From NCBI RefSeq assembly GCF_008868005.1, contig NZ_WAAO01000001.1, forward strand, positions 434,001-498,000: a DNA stretch of 64,000 nt, given 5' to 3'. The notes beneath the pieces are model-generated. The model saw only the letters and a program-made list of their open reading frames with translations, was not told the origin of the DNA and searched no databases. The translations under genes were made by a program, and so were the position numbers. Below, in pieces: positions 23,425-31,830 of this stretch. Position 1 is the stretch's first letter. Each line of letters begins with the position of its first letter. The DNA is from Microbacterium algeriense (GTDB lineage: Bacteria; Actinomycetota; Actinomycetes; Actinomycetales; Microbacteriaceae).

Positions 23425-24340
23425 CGCCGGGCGGCCGCGTCGCCGTCGAGGTCTCATCGCCCGCGGTCGTCCCGAGTCCGTCGACCGCGTCGAACCCGCC
23501 CGTCGCGAGGGCCACGACGGCGTCCAGCGTCGGATCGGCGGACAGGATCCGCGCATGGCCGAGCCCGTCGGTGCGCAGCAGGCGGGACCGCGCGCCGTGG
23601 GCCGCATGCAGGAGGAGCGAGCTGTCGTCGGGCATGCGCCGGTCGTCCCGGTCGTGCACCACGAGGAGCCGCGTTCCCTCGGGCAGCGGATGAGCCACGG
23701 CGTCGTACCGAGCCGAGACGGTCGTCTCGTCGAGATCGAGTCGACGACGGAAGCGCTCGGCGAGGCGCGCGGCGGTCCGATCGTCGAGGTCGAGGTCCCG
23801 CGCGAACTGCGCGAGGAACGCGTCGGGACTCGCCGCCCCCGCGATCGTGACGACCGCGGGAGTCGGAACGCCGGCGCGAGCGATCGTCAACGCGGCCAGG
23901 GCGCCGAAGGAGTGCCCGACGATCAGGTCGAACGGCCCGTGCGTCGTGTGCAGCTGCTCGGCGGCGTCGATCCAGTCGCGGATGTCCGTGCGCCGCCCGC
24001 GCGAGGATCCGTGCGCCGGCGCGTCGAACGACACCACGCGGAACCGCTCGGCGACGAGTTCGCGCACGAGCGGAGCGAAAGGCGATGTGCGTCCGCGCCA
24101 CCCGTGCAGGAGCAGGGCTGTGCGCGGGCCGGTGCCCCAGACGTAGGTGGTGATCTCTGCACCGCGCACGCGCAGGCTGCCACGGCGGGCATCCGCATGG
24201 GTGGGCGCATCCGGCGTCCGGACCGGCATCCGCGGAGAGGTCGTGAAGAAGAGGCGGTAGGCGAGGTCGCCGGCGAGCGTCGGCGAGACTCGGGCGATCG
24301 AGGGGATGCTGCGGGCCAGCAGCAGGGGAGCGGATGGCAT
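23408..24340 (-). CDS. alpha/beta-hydrolase
   Basis: A 310-residue alpha/beta-hydrolase. LLLHGWRG is the oxyanion-hole strand, and VGHSFGALAALT carries the GHSFG nucleophile elbow (Ser in GXSXG). Asp and His positions lie in LLVVHDRDD and the DGLGHARIL region. Substrate unknown; esterase-type activity expected. ATG at 24340 follows GGAGTCCC. It is divergent from a TetR gene, and the two probably share an operator region. The 3' end overlaps the convergent gene. Confidence 0.8.
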   Translation of the reverse strand: MPSAPLLLARSIPSIARVSPTLAGDLAYRLFFTTSPRMPVRTPDAPTHADARRGSLRVRGAEITTYVWGTGPRTALLLHGWRGRTSPFAPLVRELVAERFRVVSFDAPAHGSSRGRRTDIRDWIDAAEQLHTTHGPFDLIVGHSFGALAALTIARAGVPTPAVVTIAGAASPDAFLAQFARDLDLDDRTAARLAERFRRRLDLDETTVSARYDAVAHPLPEGTRLLVVHDRDDRRMPDDSSLLLHAAHGARSRLLRTDGLGHARILSADPTLDAVVALATGGFDAVDGLGTTAGDETSTATRPPGVRVPG

Positions 24341-24360
24341 GGGACTCCTTCGCCAGAACA

Positions 24361-24412
24361 ATACGAACGATCATACGTATAGTAGGCGAACGATCGTTCG
24401 TATACTAGGGGC
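24361..24412. promoter_or_regulatory. TetR operator and tetR leaderless promoter
   Basis: CGAACGATCGTTCG (24387-24400) is a perfect 14-bp palindrome, and a partial copy (ATACGAACGATCATACGTAT) lies at 24361-24380. TATACT (24401-24406) follows directly and is 6 nt before the tetR ATG. Binding here would control both tetR and the divergent hydrolase. Confidence 0.7.
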
Positions 24413-25057
24413 ATGGCCAGCGGAACGGTTCTGGACGGGCGGAGGGCCCGGGGCGACGCCTCGCGTCGCATCGTGCTGCAGAGCGCGACGGATCTCGCCT
24501 CGGTGGAGGGACTCGACGGGCTGACGATCGGCCGTCTCGCCGACGCCTCGGGCTCCAGCAAGAGCAGCATCGCGACGCTGTTCCAGAGCAAGGAGGGGCT
24601 GCAGCTGGCCACGGTCGCCGCCGCGCGGGAGATCTTCGTGGCCCGGATCGTGGAGCCGGCGCGCGCGCAGCCCCGAGGGGTGCGACGAGTGGCCGCGCTG
24701 CTGCACAACGCCCTGAGCTACTCAAAGGATCGGGTCTTCACGGGTGGTTGCTTCTTCGCGGCGACGGCGGCGGACGTCGACTCCAAAGCGGGGCCGGTGC
24801 GCGACGCCGTGCGCGAGGCTCTGACCGACTGGTACGGCTACGTCGAGGCCCAGTTGCGGCATGCGGTGGCTGCGGGCGAGATCGATGCGGATGCCGAGGT
24901 CCTCGCGTTCGAGCTCATCGCCCTGAACGAGGAGGCCAACTCCCGGTCACTGCTGCTGGCGGACGAGCGTCCCTACGCCGTGGCCGCTGCTGCGATGCGG
25001 GAGCGTCTGCGCTCCGCCGGCGCATCCGAGGCGGCGCTCGCTCTCCTCGCGCTCTGA
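24413..25057 (+). CDS. TetR/AcrR-family regulator
   Basis: A 214-residue TetR-type repressor. The N-terminal HTH (about 15-62) contains GLDGLTIGRLADASGSSKSSIATLFQSKEGL. The C-terminal ligand-binding part has RVFTGGCFFAATAADVDS, a family block found in TetR proteins next to alpha/beta-hydrolases. The ATG is fixed by the leaderless -10 spacing. It most likely autoregulates and controls the divergent hydrolase through the palindrome at 24387. The ligand is unknown. Confidence 0.88.
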   Translation: MASGTVLDGRRARGDASRRIVLQSATDLASVEGLDGLTIGRLADASGSSKSSIATLFQSKEGLQLATVAAAREIFVARIVEPARAQPRGVRRVAALLHNALSYSKDRVFTGGCFFAATAADVDSKAGPVRDAVREALTDWYGYVEAQLRHAVAAGEIDADAEVLAFELIALNEEANSRSLLLADERPYAVAAAAMRERLRSAGASEAALALLAL

Positions 25058-25114
25058 CGTCGGTCGCGGAGCGAACGGAGCGAGCCGAAGCCCGTCCCGC
25101 TCACTCCGGGGAGT

Positions 25115-25780
25115 TCAGGCGTCGCGACCGCGGCTGAAGCCGGCGTCGAAGCCACGCTCGAATGCGTGCTGGGCCAACCGCTCGGCGCGGTGGTGCCCGC
25201 CGTGGGGCCCGTGTCCCCGGCCGTGCTCGCAGCCGTGCCCGTGACCGAAGCCGCGTCCGTGATCGAAGCCGCGTCCGTGACCGAAGTCGCGTCCGTGTCC
25301 GAAGCCGCCCGGGAAGCCGTGGCCGTGCTCGTGTCCGCTTCCGTGTCCGCCGAAACGGTGTCCGCGTCCGCGGGGGAGCGGCGTCTCTTCGTCCCACCCG
25401 AAGGCGCGAGCGATCTTCTCGAGCGACGCGAGCGTGGTGGCCATGTCCTCGTCGGAGACGGCGTCGGACACCTTCGCGCGGATGCCGTCGACCAGGGCGC
25501 CGAGGCGCTCCTTGGCCGAGCGGCCTTCGTCGGTCAGGGTCCACCCCTCCGCGCCCGCGACGATCCAGCCGCGTTCGATCAGGCGATGCAGCTTGTGCTC
25601 GGGAAGGGGGCGGTCGGCGGCCGTCGTGCCGTCGACGATGTTGAGGATGCGCCAGTCGCGGCGGCTGAGGTGCTCGCCCTCGAACGCGGCGGCGAACTCG
25701 GCTGCCATGAGCCGATCCGCGGCCTTGAGCCAGTAGCCGAAGGGGCGGGAAGAAGTGTTCTGTGATTCAGGGGTGTTCAT
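25115..25780 (-). CDS. MarR-like regulator with a His/Gly-rich repeat tail
   Basis: A 221-residue protein. Residues about 12-130 form a MarR-type winged helix (LSRRDWRILNIVDG, LPEHKLHRLIERGWIV, WTLTDEGRSAKERLGALVDGI). Residues about 137-198 are a long His/Gly/Arg tail built from near-identical hexapeptides (FGHGRD, FGHGRG, FDHGRG, FGHGHG) encoded by an 18-bp DNA repeat. It includes one cysteine (HGCEHG). Such a tail is expected to bind Ni, Zn or Cu (inference). ATG at 25780 is used because it opens the MarR domain and the longer reading runs through the intergenic DNA. It is divergent from another His-rich MarR gene. Confidence 0.7.
   Translation of the reverse strand: MNTPESQNTSSRPFGYWLKAADRLMAAEFAAAFEGEHLSRRDWRILNIVDGTTAADRPLPEHKLHRLIERGWIVAGAEGWTLTDEGRSAKERLGALVDGIRAKVSDAVSDEDMATTLASLEKIARAFGWDEETPLPRGRGHRFGGHGSGHEHGHGFPGGFGHGRDFGHGRGFDHGRGFGHGHGCEHGRGHGPHGGHHRAERLAQHAFERGFDAGFSRGRDA
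25241..25305. repeat. 18-bp tandem repeat inside the MarR-like CDS
   Basis: About 3.5 copies of an 18-bp unit, GAAGCCGCGTCCGTGANC on the plus strand, with small changes. Each encodes a His/Gly hexapeptide on the minus strand. It is a candidate for length variation. Confidence 0.65.
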
Positions 25781-25803
25781 GGGAAGTCCTTTTGTTGTCG
25801 ATG

Positions 25804-25884
25804 TGCATGTGGATGTCACAGTGCATGTACATGTATGGTGACATGGAGTCGGAGTGCATGTCAAGTCGCATGTAAAATCAGGGC
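25804..25884. promoter_or_regulatory. palindromic operator cluster between two MarR genes
   Basis: GCATGT recurs at 25805-25810, 25823-25828, 25856-25861 and 25868-25873. A 32-bp interrupted palindrome is centred at 25828/25829: ATGTCAC (25813-25819), CATGTACATG (25824-25833) and GTGACAT (25838-25844). TAAAAT (25873-25878) lies 6 nt before the ATG at 25885. The region is AT-rich for this genome and separates two divergent MarR genes. Confidence 0.7.
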
Positions 25885-26475
25885 ATGACCACCGAACCCG
25901 CAGACCCCGCCCAGCCGGATCCCGCCGAAGCCATCGCGCAGGCGCTGTCCCGCCTCCGTGGTCGTCGACCGGGCGACCGTGCTCCCGGACGACGGGGTCC
26001 GTCGGAGCGGGGGCATGGCCATGGGGGTCCGCACGGGTGGCACGGCGGCCCGCTCGGCGACGACGCCCACGATCACCTCGAGCATCATCACGGCCACCCC
26101 GGCATGCCGCCATGGATGGCCGACCCCTCCGGACGGCTCGGAGGCCCGGCACGCATGCGGATGCTGGAAGCGCTCGCCGCGGCATCCGCCCCTCTGAGCG
26201 TCAGCGACCTCGGCGTCGCCATCGGCGTGGACCAGCCGCGCGCCTCCCGCCTCGTGCAGCAGGGGGTGGACCGCGGCTACGTGCGGCGCGAGGCGGATCC
26301 CGACGACGCGCGACGCACGCGCATCGCCCTCACCGACGAGGGTCGTCGGCTCGCCCGGGGCGTGCGGGGGGAGCGGCGACAGCTGCTGACCAACGCCCTC
26401 TCCTCGTTCACCGACGCGGAGCGCACGGAACTCGCCCGCCTGCTGAACAAGCTCGCCGACAACTGGCAGCGCTGA
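25885..26475 (+). CDS. MarR-family regulator with a His-rich N-terminus
   Basis: A 196-residue protein. Residues about 43-71 are His-rich (RGHGHGGPHGWHGG and AHDHLEHHHGHPG). The MarR winged helix follows from about 88 to 195, with LSVSDLGVAIGVDQPRASRLVQQGVDRGYVRRE and the wing ALTDEGRRLARGV. The His-rich segment may sense a metal. The ATG is supported by the TAAAAT spacing. It ends one base before the stop of the convergent CDF transporter gene, suggesting a metal-handling neighbourhood. Confidence 0.8.
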   Translation: MTTEPADPAQPDPAEAIAQALSRLRGRRPGDRAPGRRGPSERGHGHGGPHGWHGGPLGDDAHDHLEHHHGHPGMPPWMADPSGRLGGPARMRMLEALAAASAPLSVSDLGVAIGVDQPRASRLVQQGVDRGYVRREADPDDARRTRIALTDEGRRLARGVRGERRQLLTNALSSFTDAERTELARLLNKLADNWQR

Positions 26476-26476
26476 A

Positions 26477-27394
26477 TCAGGCGGGCGCGAACTCCAGCGA
26501 CGGCTCGTCGTCCACCGACAGCGACAGCACGACCGTCTCGACGGCCTCGTGCGCCTCGATCCGCTGCTCGACGTCGCGCAGCCGCCGCGCGACGTCGTGC
26601 TCCCTGGCGTCCCCGGCCAGGTCGACCTCCGCGACGATGAACAGCCGGTTCGGTCCGACGTACTCGATGTGCAGGTAGGTGACCCGTTCGATCTGGTCCA
26701 GCCCGAGCAGGGCCCTGCCCACCCGCGCCCGCAGCTTCGGCGCCGCCGTCGCTCCGACGAGGAAGGCGATGTTGCGGCCGATGAGGATCACGGCGACGAC
26801 GCCGAGCAGGATGCCGACGAGGATCGAGCCGATCGCATCCCAGGCTGCGACGCCGGTCAGCTGGTGCAGGAGGATGGACCCGCCCGCGAGCGCGAGGCCG
26901 ATGAGGGCCGCCGAGTCCTCGAAGAAGACGGCCCGCAGCGTGGTGTCGCTCGTGTCGAGCACGAAGTCCCACGTCGAGGTGCCGCCCTGCCGCGCCAGCC
27001 GTCGCGACTTCACCATCGCCTGCGTGAAGGACGCTCCCTCCAGCACGAACGCGATGCCGAGAACCACGTACGCCACGACGGGGCTCTCCACGGGCCCCGT
27101 GTCCGACAGCTCCTGGATGCCGTGCATGATCGACACGATCGAGCCGGCGGTGAAGATGCCGAACGCCGCGATGAGCGACCACACGAACGCATTGCGTCCG
27201 TAGCCGAGCGGATGCCGGGCATCCTTGGTCTTCGCCCCGCGGCGGTCGGCGATCAGCAAGAACACCTCGTTGCCGGCATCCGCCCATGAATGCGCCGCCT
27301 CGGCGACCATCGATGCGGATGACGTGATCACGGCCGCGACCGTCTTCGCGATCGCGACGAGGATGTTGGCCAGGAAGGCGAGCAGCACGGTCAC
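26477..27394 (-). CDS. cation diffusion facilitator (CDF) transporter
   Basis: A 305-residue CDF protein with about six membrane helices and a C-terminal cytoplasmic domain. HSWADAGNEV (helix 2 metal site, HXXXD) and DSAALIGL (helix 5 side of the site) are present; the loop between carries SRRLARQGGTSTWDF. CDF proteins usually export Zn, Co, Fe or Mn. The GTG start is supported by TAGCCT 6 nt upstream. Its nearest neighbours are two His-rich MarR genes, so metal control is likely. Confidence 0.85.
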   Translation of the reverse strand: MTVLLAFLANILVAIAKTVAAVITSSASMVAEAAHSWADAGNEVFLLIADRRGAKTKDARHPLGYGRNAFVWSLIAAFGIFTAGSIVSIMHGIQELSDTGPVESPVVAYVVLGIAFVLEGASFTQAMVKSRRLARQGGTSTWDFVLDTSDTTLRAVFFEDSAALIGLALAGGSILLHQLTGVAAWDAIGSILVGILLGVVAVILIGRNIAFLVGATAAPKLRARVGRALLGLDQIERVTYLHIEYVGPNRLFIVAEVDLAGDAREHDVARRLRDVEQRIEAHEAVETVVLSLSVDDEPSLEFAPA

Positions 27395-27406
27395 CGGGTC
27401 AGGCTA
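27395..27406 (-). promoter_or_regulatory. -10 element of the CDF gene
   Basis: On the minus strand TAGCCT (27401-27406), then GACCCG, then the GTG. This is a leaderless-type start. Confidence 0.5.
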
Positions 27407-27461
27407 CTCCCACCCCCACCCCGCCGTCCCCGCCCCGTCCCCGGCCCCGCCTCGTCCGCCC

Positions 27462-27585
27462 GCACAACTTCGGAGACCTGCCCCTGTCCCGCCCCGTCCA
27501 TCCGCACAACTTCGGAGATTCGCCGCGACACGCCGCGGATTCGGCCGCCGCGTCGGCGTGTCGCCTTGGATCTCCGAAGTTGTGC
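27462..27585. repeat. nested palindromic repeat, copy A
   Basis: GCACAACTTCGGAGA occurs at 27462-27476 and 27504-27518, and its complement TCTCCGAAGTTGTGC at 27571-27585. Inside the last pair, GCGACACGCCG (27525-27535) is inverted as CGGCGTGTCGC (27554-27564). The result is an 82-bp doubly nested palindrome. The same outer and inner arms occur at 45396-45514. It lies between two minus-strand genes; the 27395-27656 gap has no other content that I can name. Confidence 0.8.
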
Positions 27586-27656
27586 AGCAGGAGCAGGGGC
27601 GGGGCGGGGCGGGGCGGGGCAGGAGCGGCAGAGCAGGAGCAGCGGCGGGGAGGGGG

Positions 27657-29063
27657 TCAGCGGGGGGACTTGACGGGGAGGAGGAGCAGGAATCCGAGGA
27701 TCAGGACCAGGACGATGCCGAGGATGCCGAAGGCGGTCTGCGCGGTCAGCACGATCAGCACCGTCCACGCGCCGGAGGCCATCCAGCTCGCGGCGCGACC
27801 GGTCGTGGCGTAGAGGCCGAAGATCTCGCCCTCGCGCCCGGCGGGAGTGACCCGCGCCAGGAACGACCGCGCCGCTGCCTGAGCCGGACCGACGAAGGCG
27901 CACAGGATGAGACCGCCGATCCAGAACACCAGCGAGCCGCCATCCCGGAGGAAGAACACGGCGAGGCCGGCGACGATCATCGAGCCGATCGACACGAGGA
28001 TGATCCGCTTCGGGCCGAGGTAGTCGTCGAGGCGGCCGGCCGCGATCGTCGAGACGCCGGCGATGAGGTTCGCGGCGATCCCGAAGATGATGATGTCCTG
28101 CGTGCCGAAGTGGAACACCGCGGTGCCGATGATCGCTCCGAACGCGAACACGCCCCCCAGTCCGTCGCGGAAGACGGCGCTGGCCAGCAGGTACCAGAAG
28201 GTGGGACGGGTCTCGGTGTCGCGGTAGAGGCCGATGACGTCCTTCACCAGCAGCGGGTACGACGCGAAGAAGCCCACCTTGCGCTCGGGGCGGCCGAGGG
28301 ACGGCTCCGGCACGTTCAGGAAGATCGGGATGCTGAAGACGATGGCCCACACCGCGCAGCCGACCGCGATGAGACGGTAGGCGAGCCCGCCGTCGGTGGG
28401 CATGCCGAACCAGTCGAACGTGTCGAGCACGACCACGATCACCAGGGCGATGATGCCGCCGAGGTAGCCGAATCCCCAGCCGAGACCCGAGATCCGGCCG
28501 ACGTTCTTGGGGGTGGCGATGCCGATCAGCATGGCGTTCGAGTTCACGGCCGCGATCTCCTGGAACACCGTGGCGGCGGAGATCAGCGCGACGCCCAACC
28601 AGAACAGGCTCGGAGCGGGTTCCACGAACCAGAGGCCGAGCATGCAGAGGATCAGGGCGCCGGTGCCGATCCCGAGCCACAGCTTCTGTCGTCCGGCCGC
28701 ATCCGCCCGCTGGCCCAGCACGGGAGCGAGCAGCAGGATGCCGAAGGCCGCGATCGTCGACCCCAGCCCCAGGCCGGAGGCGAGGTCGGCCTCCGCGGCG
28801 AGCCGCACGGGGTCGCTCTCCGCGAGGGCGGCGACGTCGGCGGGGAGGAAGGATTCGCTCACGAGGTAGAGCGCCGTGAACACGAACGTCAGGATGACGG
28901 TGTTGAACGGCTGTGTCGCCCAATCCCACAGGGCCCACGAGTAGACCTGCTTCTTCGGTGCCGGGGTCTCGCCGCGCAGGTCGAGGCCGACGACGGCCAC
29001 AGCCCCGCTGTTCGCGGTGGCCACGGGCTCGGGCACGGCGCCGTGTCCCTCGGTTTCGCTCAT
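27657..29063 (-). CDS. UMF1/Atg22-like MFS transporter
   Basis: A 468-residue major facilitator with about 12 helices. YSWALWDWATQPFNTVILTFVF at the N-terminus and NVGRISGLGWGFGYLGGI in the middle are typical of the UMF1 (unidentified major facilitator) family related to yeast vacuolar Atg22. The substrate is not established. CAGACT lies 6 nt before the ATG, a weaker version of the leaderless promoter pattern. It is probably monocistronic. Confidence 0.82.
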   Translation of the reverse strand: MSETEGHGAVPEPVATANSGAVAVVGLDLRGETPAPKKQVYSWALWDWATQPFNTVILTFVFTALYLVSESFLPADVAALAESDPVRLAAEADLASGLGLGSTIAAFGILLLAPVLGQRADAAGRQKLWLGIGTGALILCMLGLWFVEPAPSLFWLGVALISAATVFQEIAAVNSNAMLIGIATPKNVGRISGLGWGFGYLGGIIALVIVVVLDTFDWFGMPTDGGLAYRLIAVGCAVWAIVFSIPIFLNVPEPSLGRPERKVGFFASYPLLVKDVIGLYRDTETRPTFWYLLASAVFRDGLGGVFAFGAIIGTAVFHFGTQDIIIFGIAANLIAGVSTIAAGRLDDYLGPKRIILVSIGSMIVAGLAVFFLRDGGSLVFWIGGLILCAFVGPAQAAARSFLARVTPAGREGEIFGLYATTGRAASWMASGAWTVLIVLTAQTAFGILGIVLVLILGFLLLLPVKSPR

Positions 29064-29121
29064 GCTCGAAGTCTGGCGGCGTCGGGTGAACGGCCGGTGA
29101 CGGCGCGCCGTGCCGTGCGGG

Positions 29122-29631
29122 TCAGAGCGCGGGGCCCCGGCGGATGCGCACCGGGCCCTTGGCGTCGTCGATCCGGACGGTCTCGCCCTTCTGTGTGACG
29201 ACGACCTCGCCGCTGTCGGCCAGGCTCGCGGCGACCCGTCGCACGTCGGGCATCCGGGCGCGCCAGGACTCGCCGCCGACGGCGCGGGCGACGTCGCTCG
29301 GACAGATCGACGACTCCGACCGCTTGCGGGTGAGCGCGCGGATGGTCGCGGCGATGCGCGCGTCCGCCTCGTCGGCCGAAGACTCCTCCCACCACGGCGC
29401 TCCGCGTTCTCCGAGCGCGGTCTTGGCGTCGTGCACCCGTCGCCGGGCGTCGGCGTCCGCGCTCTTCACCGCACGGCGCGCCGACATGAGCTCGTCGACC
29501 AGCTCCTGGCGCAGGGTCTCCGGGATGGAGGGATCCGTCGCTCGCCACCGCCGTCCGTCGACGAGGATGTGCCGCCCGTCGGGGGTGCGCGGCGGTCCGT
29601 CCGCGGTCGCGCGGGATTCCGGGCTGCTCAT
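29122..29631 (-). CDS. DUF3253 domain protein
   Basis: A 169-residue soluble protein whose last half is a DUF3253-like winged-helix domain (ESSICPSDVARAVGGESWRA, VRRVAASLADSGEVVVTQKGE). The first half has a short beta-rich PDGRHILVDGRRWRATDP segment and a helical Arg/Ala-rich middle. DNA binding is suggested only by the fold. ATG at 29631 is chosen; a much longer reading upstream has no conserved features. Confidence 0.65.
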   Translation of the reverse strand: MSSPESRATADGPPRTPDGRHILVDGRRWRATDPSIPETLRQELVDELMSARRAVKSADADARRRVHDAKTALGERGAPWWEESSADEADARIAATIRALTRKRSESSICPSDVARAVGGESWRARMPDVRRVAASLADSGEVVVTQKGETVRIDDAKGPVRIRRGPAL

Positions 29632-29702
29632 GCGGGCGAGTCTGCCCGCCGCGGTCGCGGGCCTCGACCCCCTTGACGCGGTCGCGGGGCCTCCGTACAG
29701 GC

Positions 29703-30878
29703 TCAGGCGTAGATCAGGTCCGCCTCGACGGCTGCCGCCCACCGCGGCACCGCGAGAGAGGCGGGATCGTTCCACTGCCCGGCTGCGATCTGCGCGAACG
29801 CGCCGTGCACGCCGAAGAGCTTCTCGAGAGGCGACCAGTCCGACTCCCCTGGCATCGGCACGAGCGAGCGCTCGACGAGCGAATCCGGGTACAGCTCCGC
29901 GAGCAGCGAGAGAAGGCGGACGCCGGTGTGCACGGGACGCAAGGCCTCGGCGTCGGTCACATGAAGGATCACGCCCTCGCAGGCCTGACCGGCGTGGTCG
30001 CGCACGAGCGGCGTGAACCCGTACGGCGAGGCGGCGAGGCCGGGCAGCTCCAGCGCGTTCACCGCCTGGGCGTAGTCCTCGGCGTCGATGAACGGCGCCC
30101 CGATCACGCGGAACGGCACGGCGGTGCTGCGCCCCTCCGACACGTTCACGCCCTCCGCGAGGCAGGTGCCGGGGTAGAGGAGCGTGGTCGCCGCGCTCGG
30201 CAGGTTCAGCGACGGCGGCATCCAGGTCAGCTCCTGGCGGCCGATCGCCGTCTGCGTGCGCTCCCAGCCGTCGACGGCGACCACGTCGAGCTCGACGTCG
30301 ATGCCGCGCGTGCGCACCCAGTGCCTGGCGAGTTCCCCGATGGTGAGACCGTGGCGGATGGGCATGCTCCAGCGCCCGACGAGCGACTGCGCCGCCTCGT
30401 CGAGCATCGGTCCCTCGGCCTGGTCGAGCCGTCCGCCCAGCGGGTTGGGGCGGTCGAGCACGACGACGGACACCCCCGCGTCCGCGCAGGCCTCGAGCAG
30501 GTGGCTCATCGTCCAGATGTACGTGTAGAAGCGGGCGCCGACGTCGGGAAGGTCGACGAGCACGACATCCAGTCCGGACAGGTCCTCGGGAGCGGGGCGC
30601 ACGTCGGCGCCGTACAGGCTGCGCACGGGGATGCCGGTGACACGGTCGACGCCGCCGCTGACGAGCTCGCCCTCCCGCGCGCGTCCGTCCAGTCCGTGCT
30701 CCGGGCCGAAGAGGAGGTCGAGCGACCAGCCGGCGTCGGCCAGCGAGGCGCGTCCGCGTGTGAGCTGCGAGGTGAGCGCCAGGTCGTTCGTGAGCATCCC
30801 GATCCGGCTGCGCCGGAGCTTCGCGGCGAGCGGTTCCGGGAGGTCATGCTGGAGGAGTCGGTCGATTCCGAGTTTCAT
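29703..30878 (-). CDS. namZ: NamZ-type exo-N-acetylmuramidase (DUF1343, GH171)
   Basis: A 391-residue protein of the DUF1343/NamZ family. NamZ of Bacillus subtilis (YbbC) releases MurNAc from the non-reducing ends of peptidoglycan glycans. Family marks are IGMLTNDLALTSQ, LFGPEHGLDG, VDLPDVGARFYTYIWTMSHLLE, VVVLDRPNPLGG, LLYPGTCLAEGVNVSEGRST and the TPL...GQACEGV region. No signal peptide is visible, unlike many secreted homologues. It begins 4 nt after the stop of the MurR-like gene, so it is in the same operon. It faces an ABC importer and an AmlB-like hydrolase, matching a wall-fragment recycling role. Confidence 0.85.
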   Translation of the reverse strand: MKLGIDRLLQHDLPEPLAAKLRRSRIGMLTNDLALTSQLTRGRASLADAGWSLDLLFGPEHGLDGRAREGELVSGGVDRVTGIPVRSLYGADVRPAPEDLSGLDVVLVDLPDVGARFYTYIWTMSHLLEACADAGVSVVVLDRPNPLGGRLDQAEGPMLDEAAQSLVGRWSMPIRHGLTIGELARHWVRTRGIDVELDVVAVDGWERTQTAIGRQELTWMPPSLNLPSAATTLLYPGTCLAEGVNVSEGRSTAVPFRVIGAPFIDAEDYAQAVNALELPGLAASPYGFTPLVRDHAGQACEGVILHVTDAEALRPVHTGVRLLSLLAELYPDSLVERSLVPMPGESDWSPLEKLFGVHGAFAQIAAGQWNDPASLAVPRWAAAVEADLIYA

Positions 30879-30882
30879 GGGT

Positions 30883-31749
30883 TCAGTCGATTCTGTGTGT
30901 GGTGACGGCGTCGAGCGTGCGCTGCAGATTGTCGGAGATGGTGTCGTAGTCGGCCTGCGCGATGCGCGTGTAGAGGAAGTCGAGGAGCGCGAGCTGGGCG
31001 ATCCGGCTGGCCATGGCGCCGGAGCGGAACGTCGACTCCGACACGGCCGTCACGAGCACGAGCTCGCACGCGCGCGCGAGCGGCGATCGCGGGTTGTTGG
31101 TGATCGCGATCGTCGTCGCCCCGGCGCTCGCCGCGACCTGCGCGGCCTGCACGATCTCGAGCGTGCGACCGGAGTGCGAGATGGCGATCGCGACGTCCCG
31201 GGCGTCCAGCAGCGCCGCCCCGGTGAGGGCGAGGTGATGGTCGGTGCGCGCCTGGGCGACGAGGCCGGCGCGGTGCAGCTTCTGCTCGAGGTCCTGCGCG
31301 GCGAGGCCGCTGGAGGCGGCGCCGTAGATGTCGATGCGGCGGGCGCCCCGGAGCTCGGCGACGCAGCGTTCGAGTTCGTCGATGTCGAGCTGTCGGGCGG
31401 TGCGCTCGATGGCGGCGGCCTCGGCGAACGCGATCTTGCGGACGGTTGTGGCGGCGTCGTCGTAACGGCTCACATCCCCGGCCGACACCTGGAAACGTTC
31501 GCGATCGGAGGCGGTGCGCGTCAGCTCGGTCGCGAGGGCGAGGCGGATGTCGGGGAATCCGGCGAACCCGACGCTGCGGGTGAATCGCGCGACGCTCGCC
31601 ACCGACACGGAGCAGTCGTCGGCCAGTCGGGTGATGGAGCCCTCCACCACGGCCTGCGGGTCGGCGAGGACGTGCTCGGCGATGCGGCGCTCCGTCGGGG
31701 TCAACTCCGAGATGCGCTGGTGGATGGCTGTCACGACACTGTTCGGCAC
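30883..31749 (-). CDS. RpiR-family (MurR-like) regulator
   Basis: A regulator of about 288 residues, with an N-terminal HTH_6 domain (LTPTERRIAEHVLADPQAV, DCSVSVASVARFTRSVGFAGFPDIR) and a C-terminal SIS sugar-phosphate-binding domain (IDIYGAASSGLAAQDLEQKLHRAG, AIAISHSGRTLEIVQAAQVA). This is the architecture of MurR, which responds to MurNAc-6-phosphate. The GTG at 31749 is favoured (CATCAT stands 6 nt before it). It is translated just before namZ and divergent from the transporter operon. The sugar-phosphate specificity is inferred from context. Confidence 0.82.
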   Translation of the reverse strand: MPNSVVTAIHQRISELTPTERRIAEHVLADPQAVVEGSITRLADDCSVSVASVARFTRSVGFAGFPDIRLALATELTRTASDRERFQVSAGDVSRYDDAATTVRKIAFAEAAAIERTARQLDIDELERCVAELRGARRIDIYGAASSGLAAQDLEQKLHRAGLVAQARTDHHLALTGAALLDARDVAIAISHSGRTLEIVQAAQVAASAGATTIAITNNPRSPLARACELVLVTAVSESTFRSGAMASRIAQLALLDFLYTRIAQADYDTISDNLQRTLDAVTTHRID

Positions 31750-31783
31750 GAGGCCATGATGGCAGGCTTCGGTCACACTTCGG

Positions 31784-31830
31784 AAGGAATTTTCAGATTT
31801 GCTTGCATTTCTGTAAGAGATTGCCCAAAG
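31784..31830. promoter_or_regulatory. AT-rich divergent control region of the MurNAc-type cluster
   Basis: An AT-rich island between the MurR-like gene and the solute-binding-protein gene includes GGAAGGAATTTTC and the quasi-palindrome CAGATTTGCTTGCATTTCTG (31794-31813). It is the best candidate for the RpiR operator and divergent promoters. The rest of 31831-31987 shows no further structure. Confidence 0.45.
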
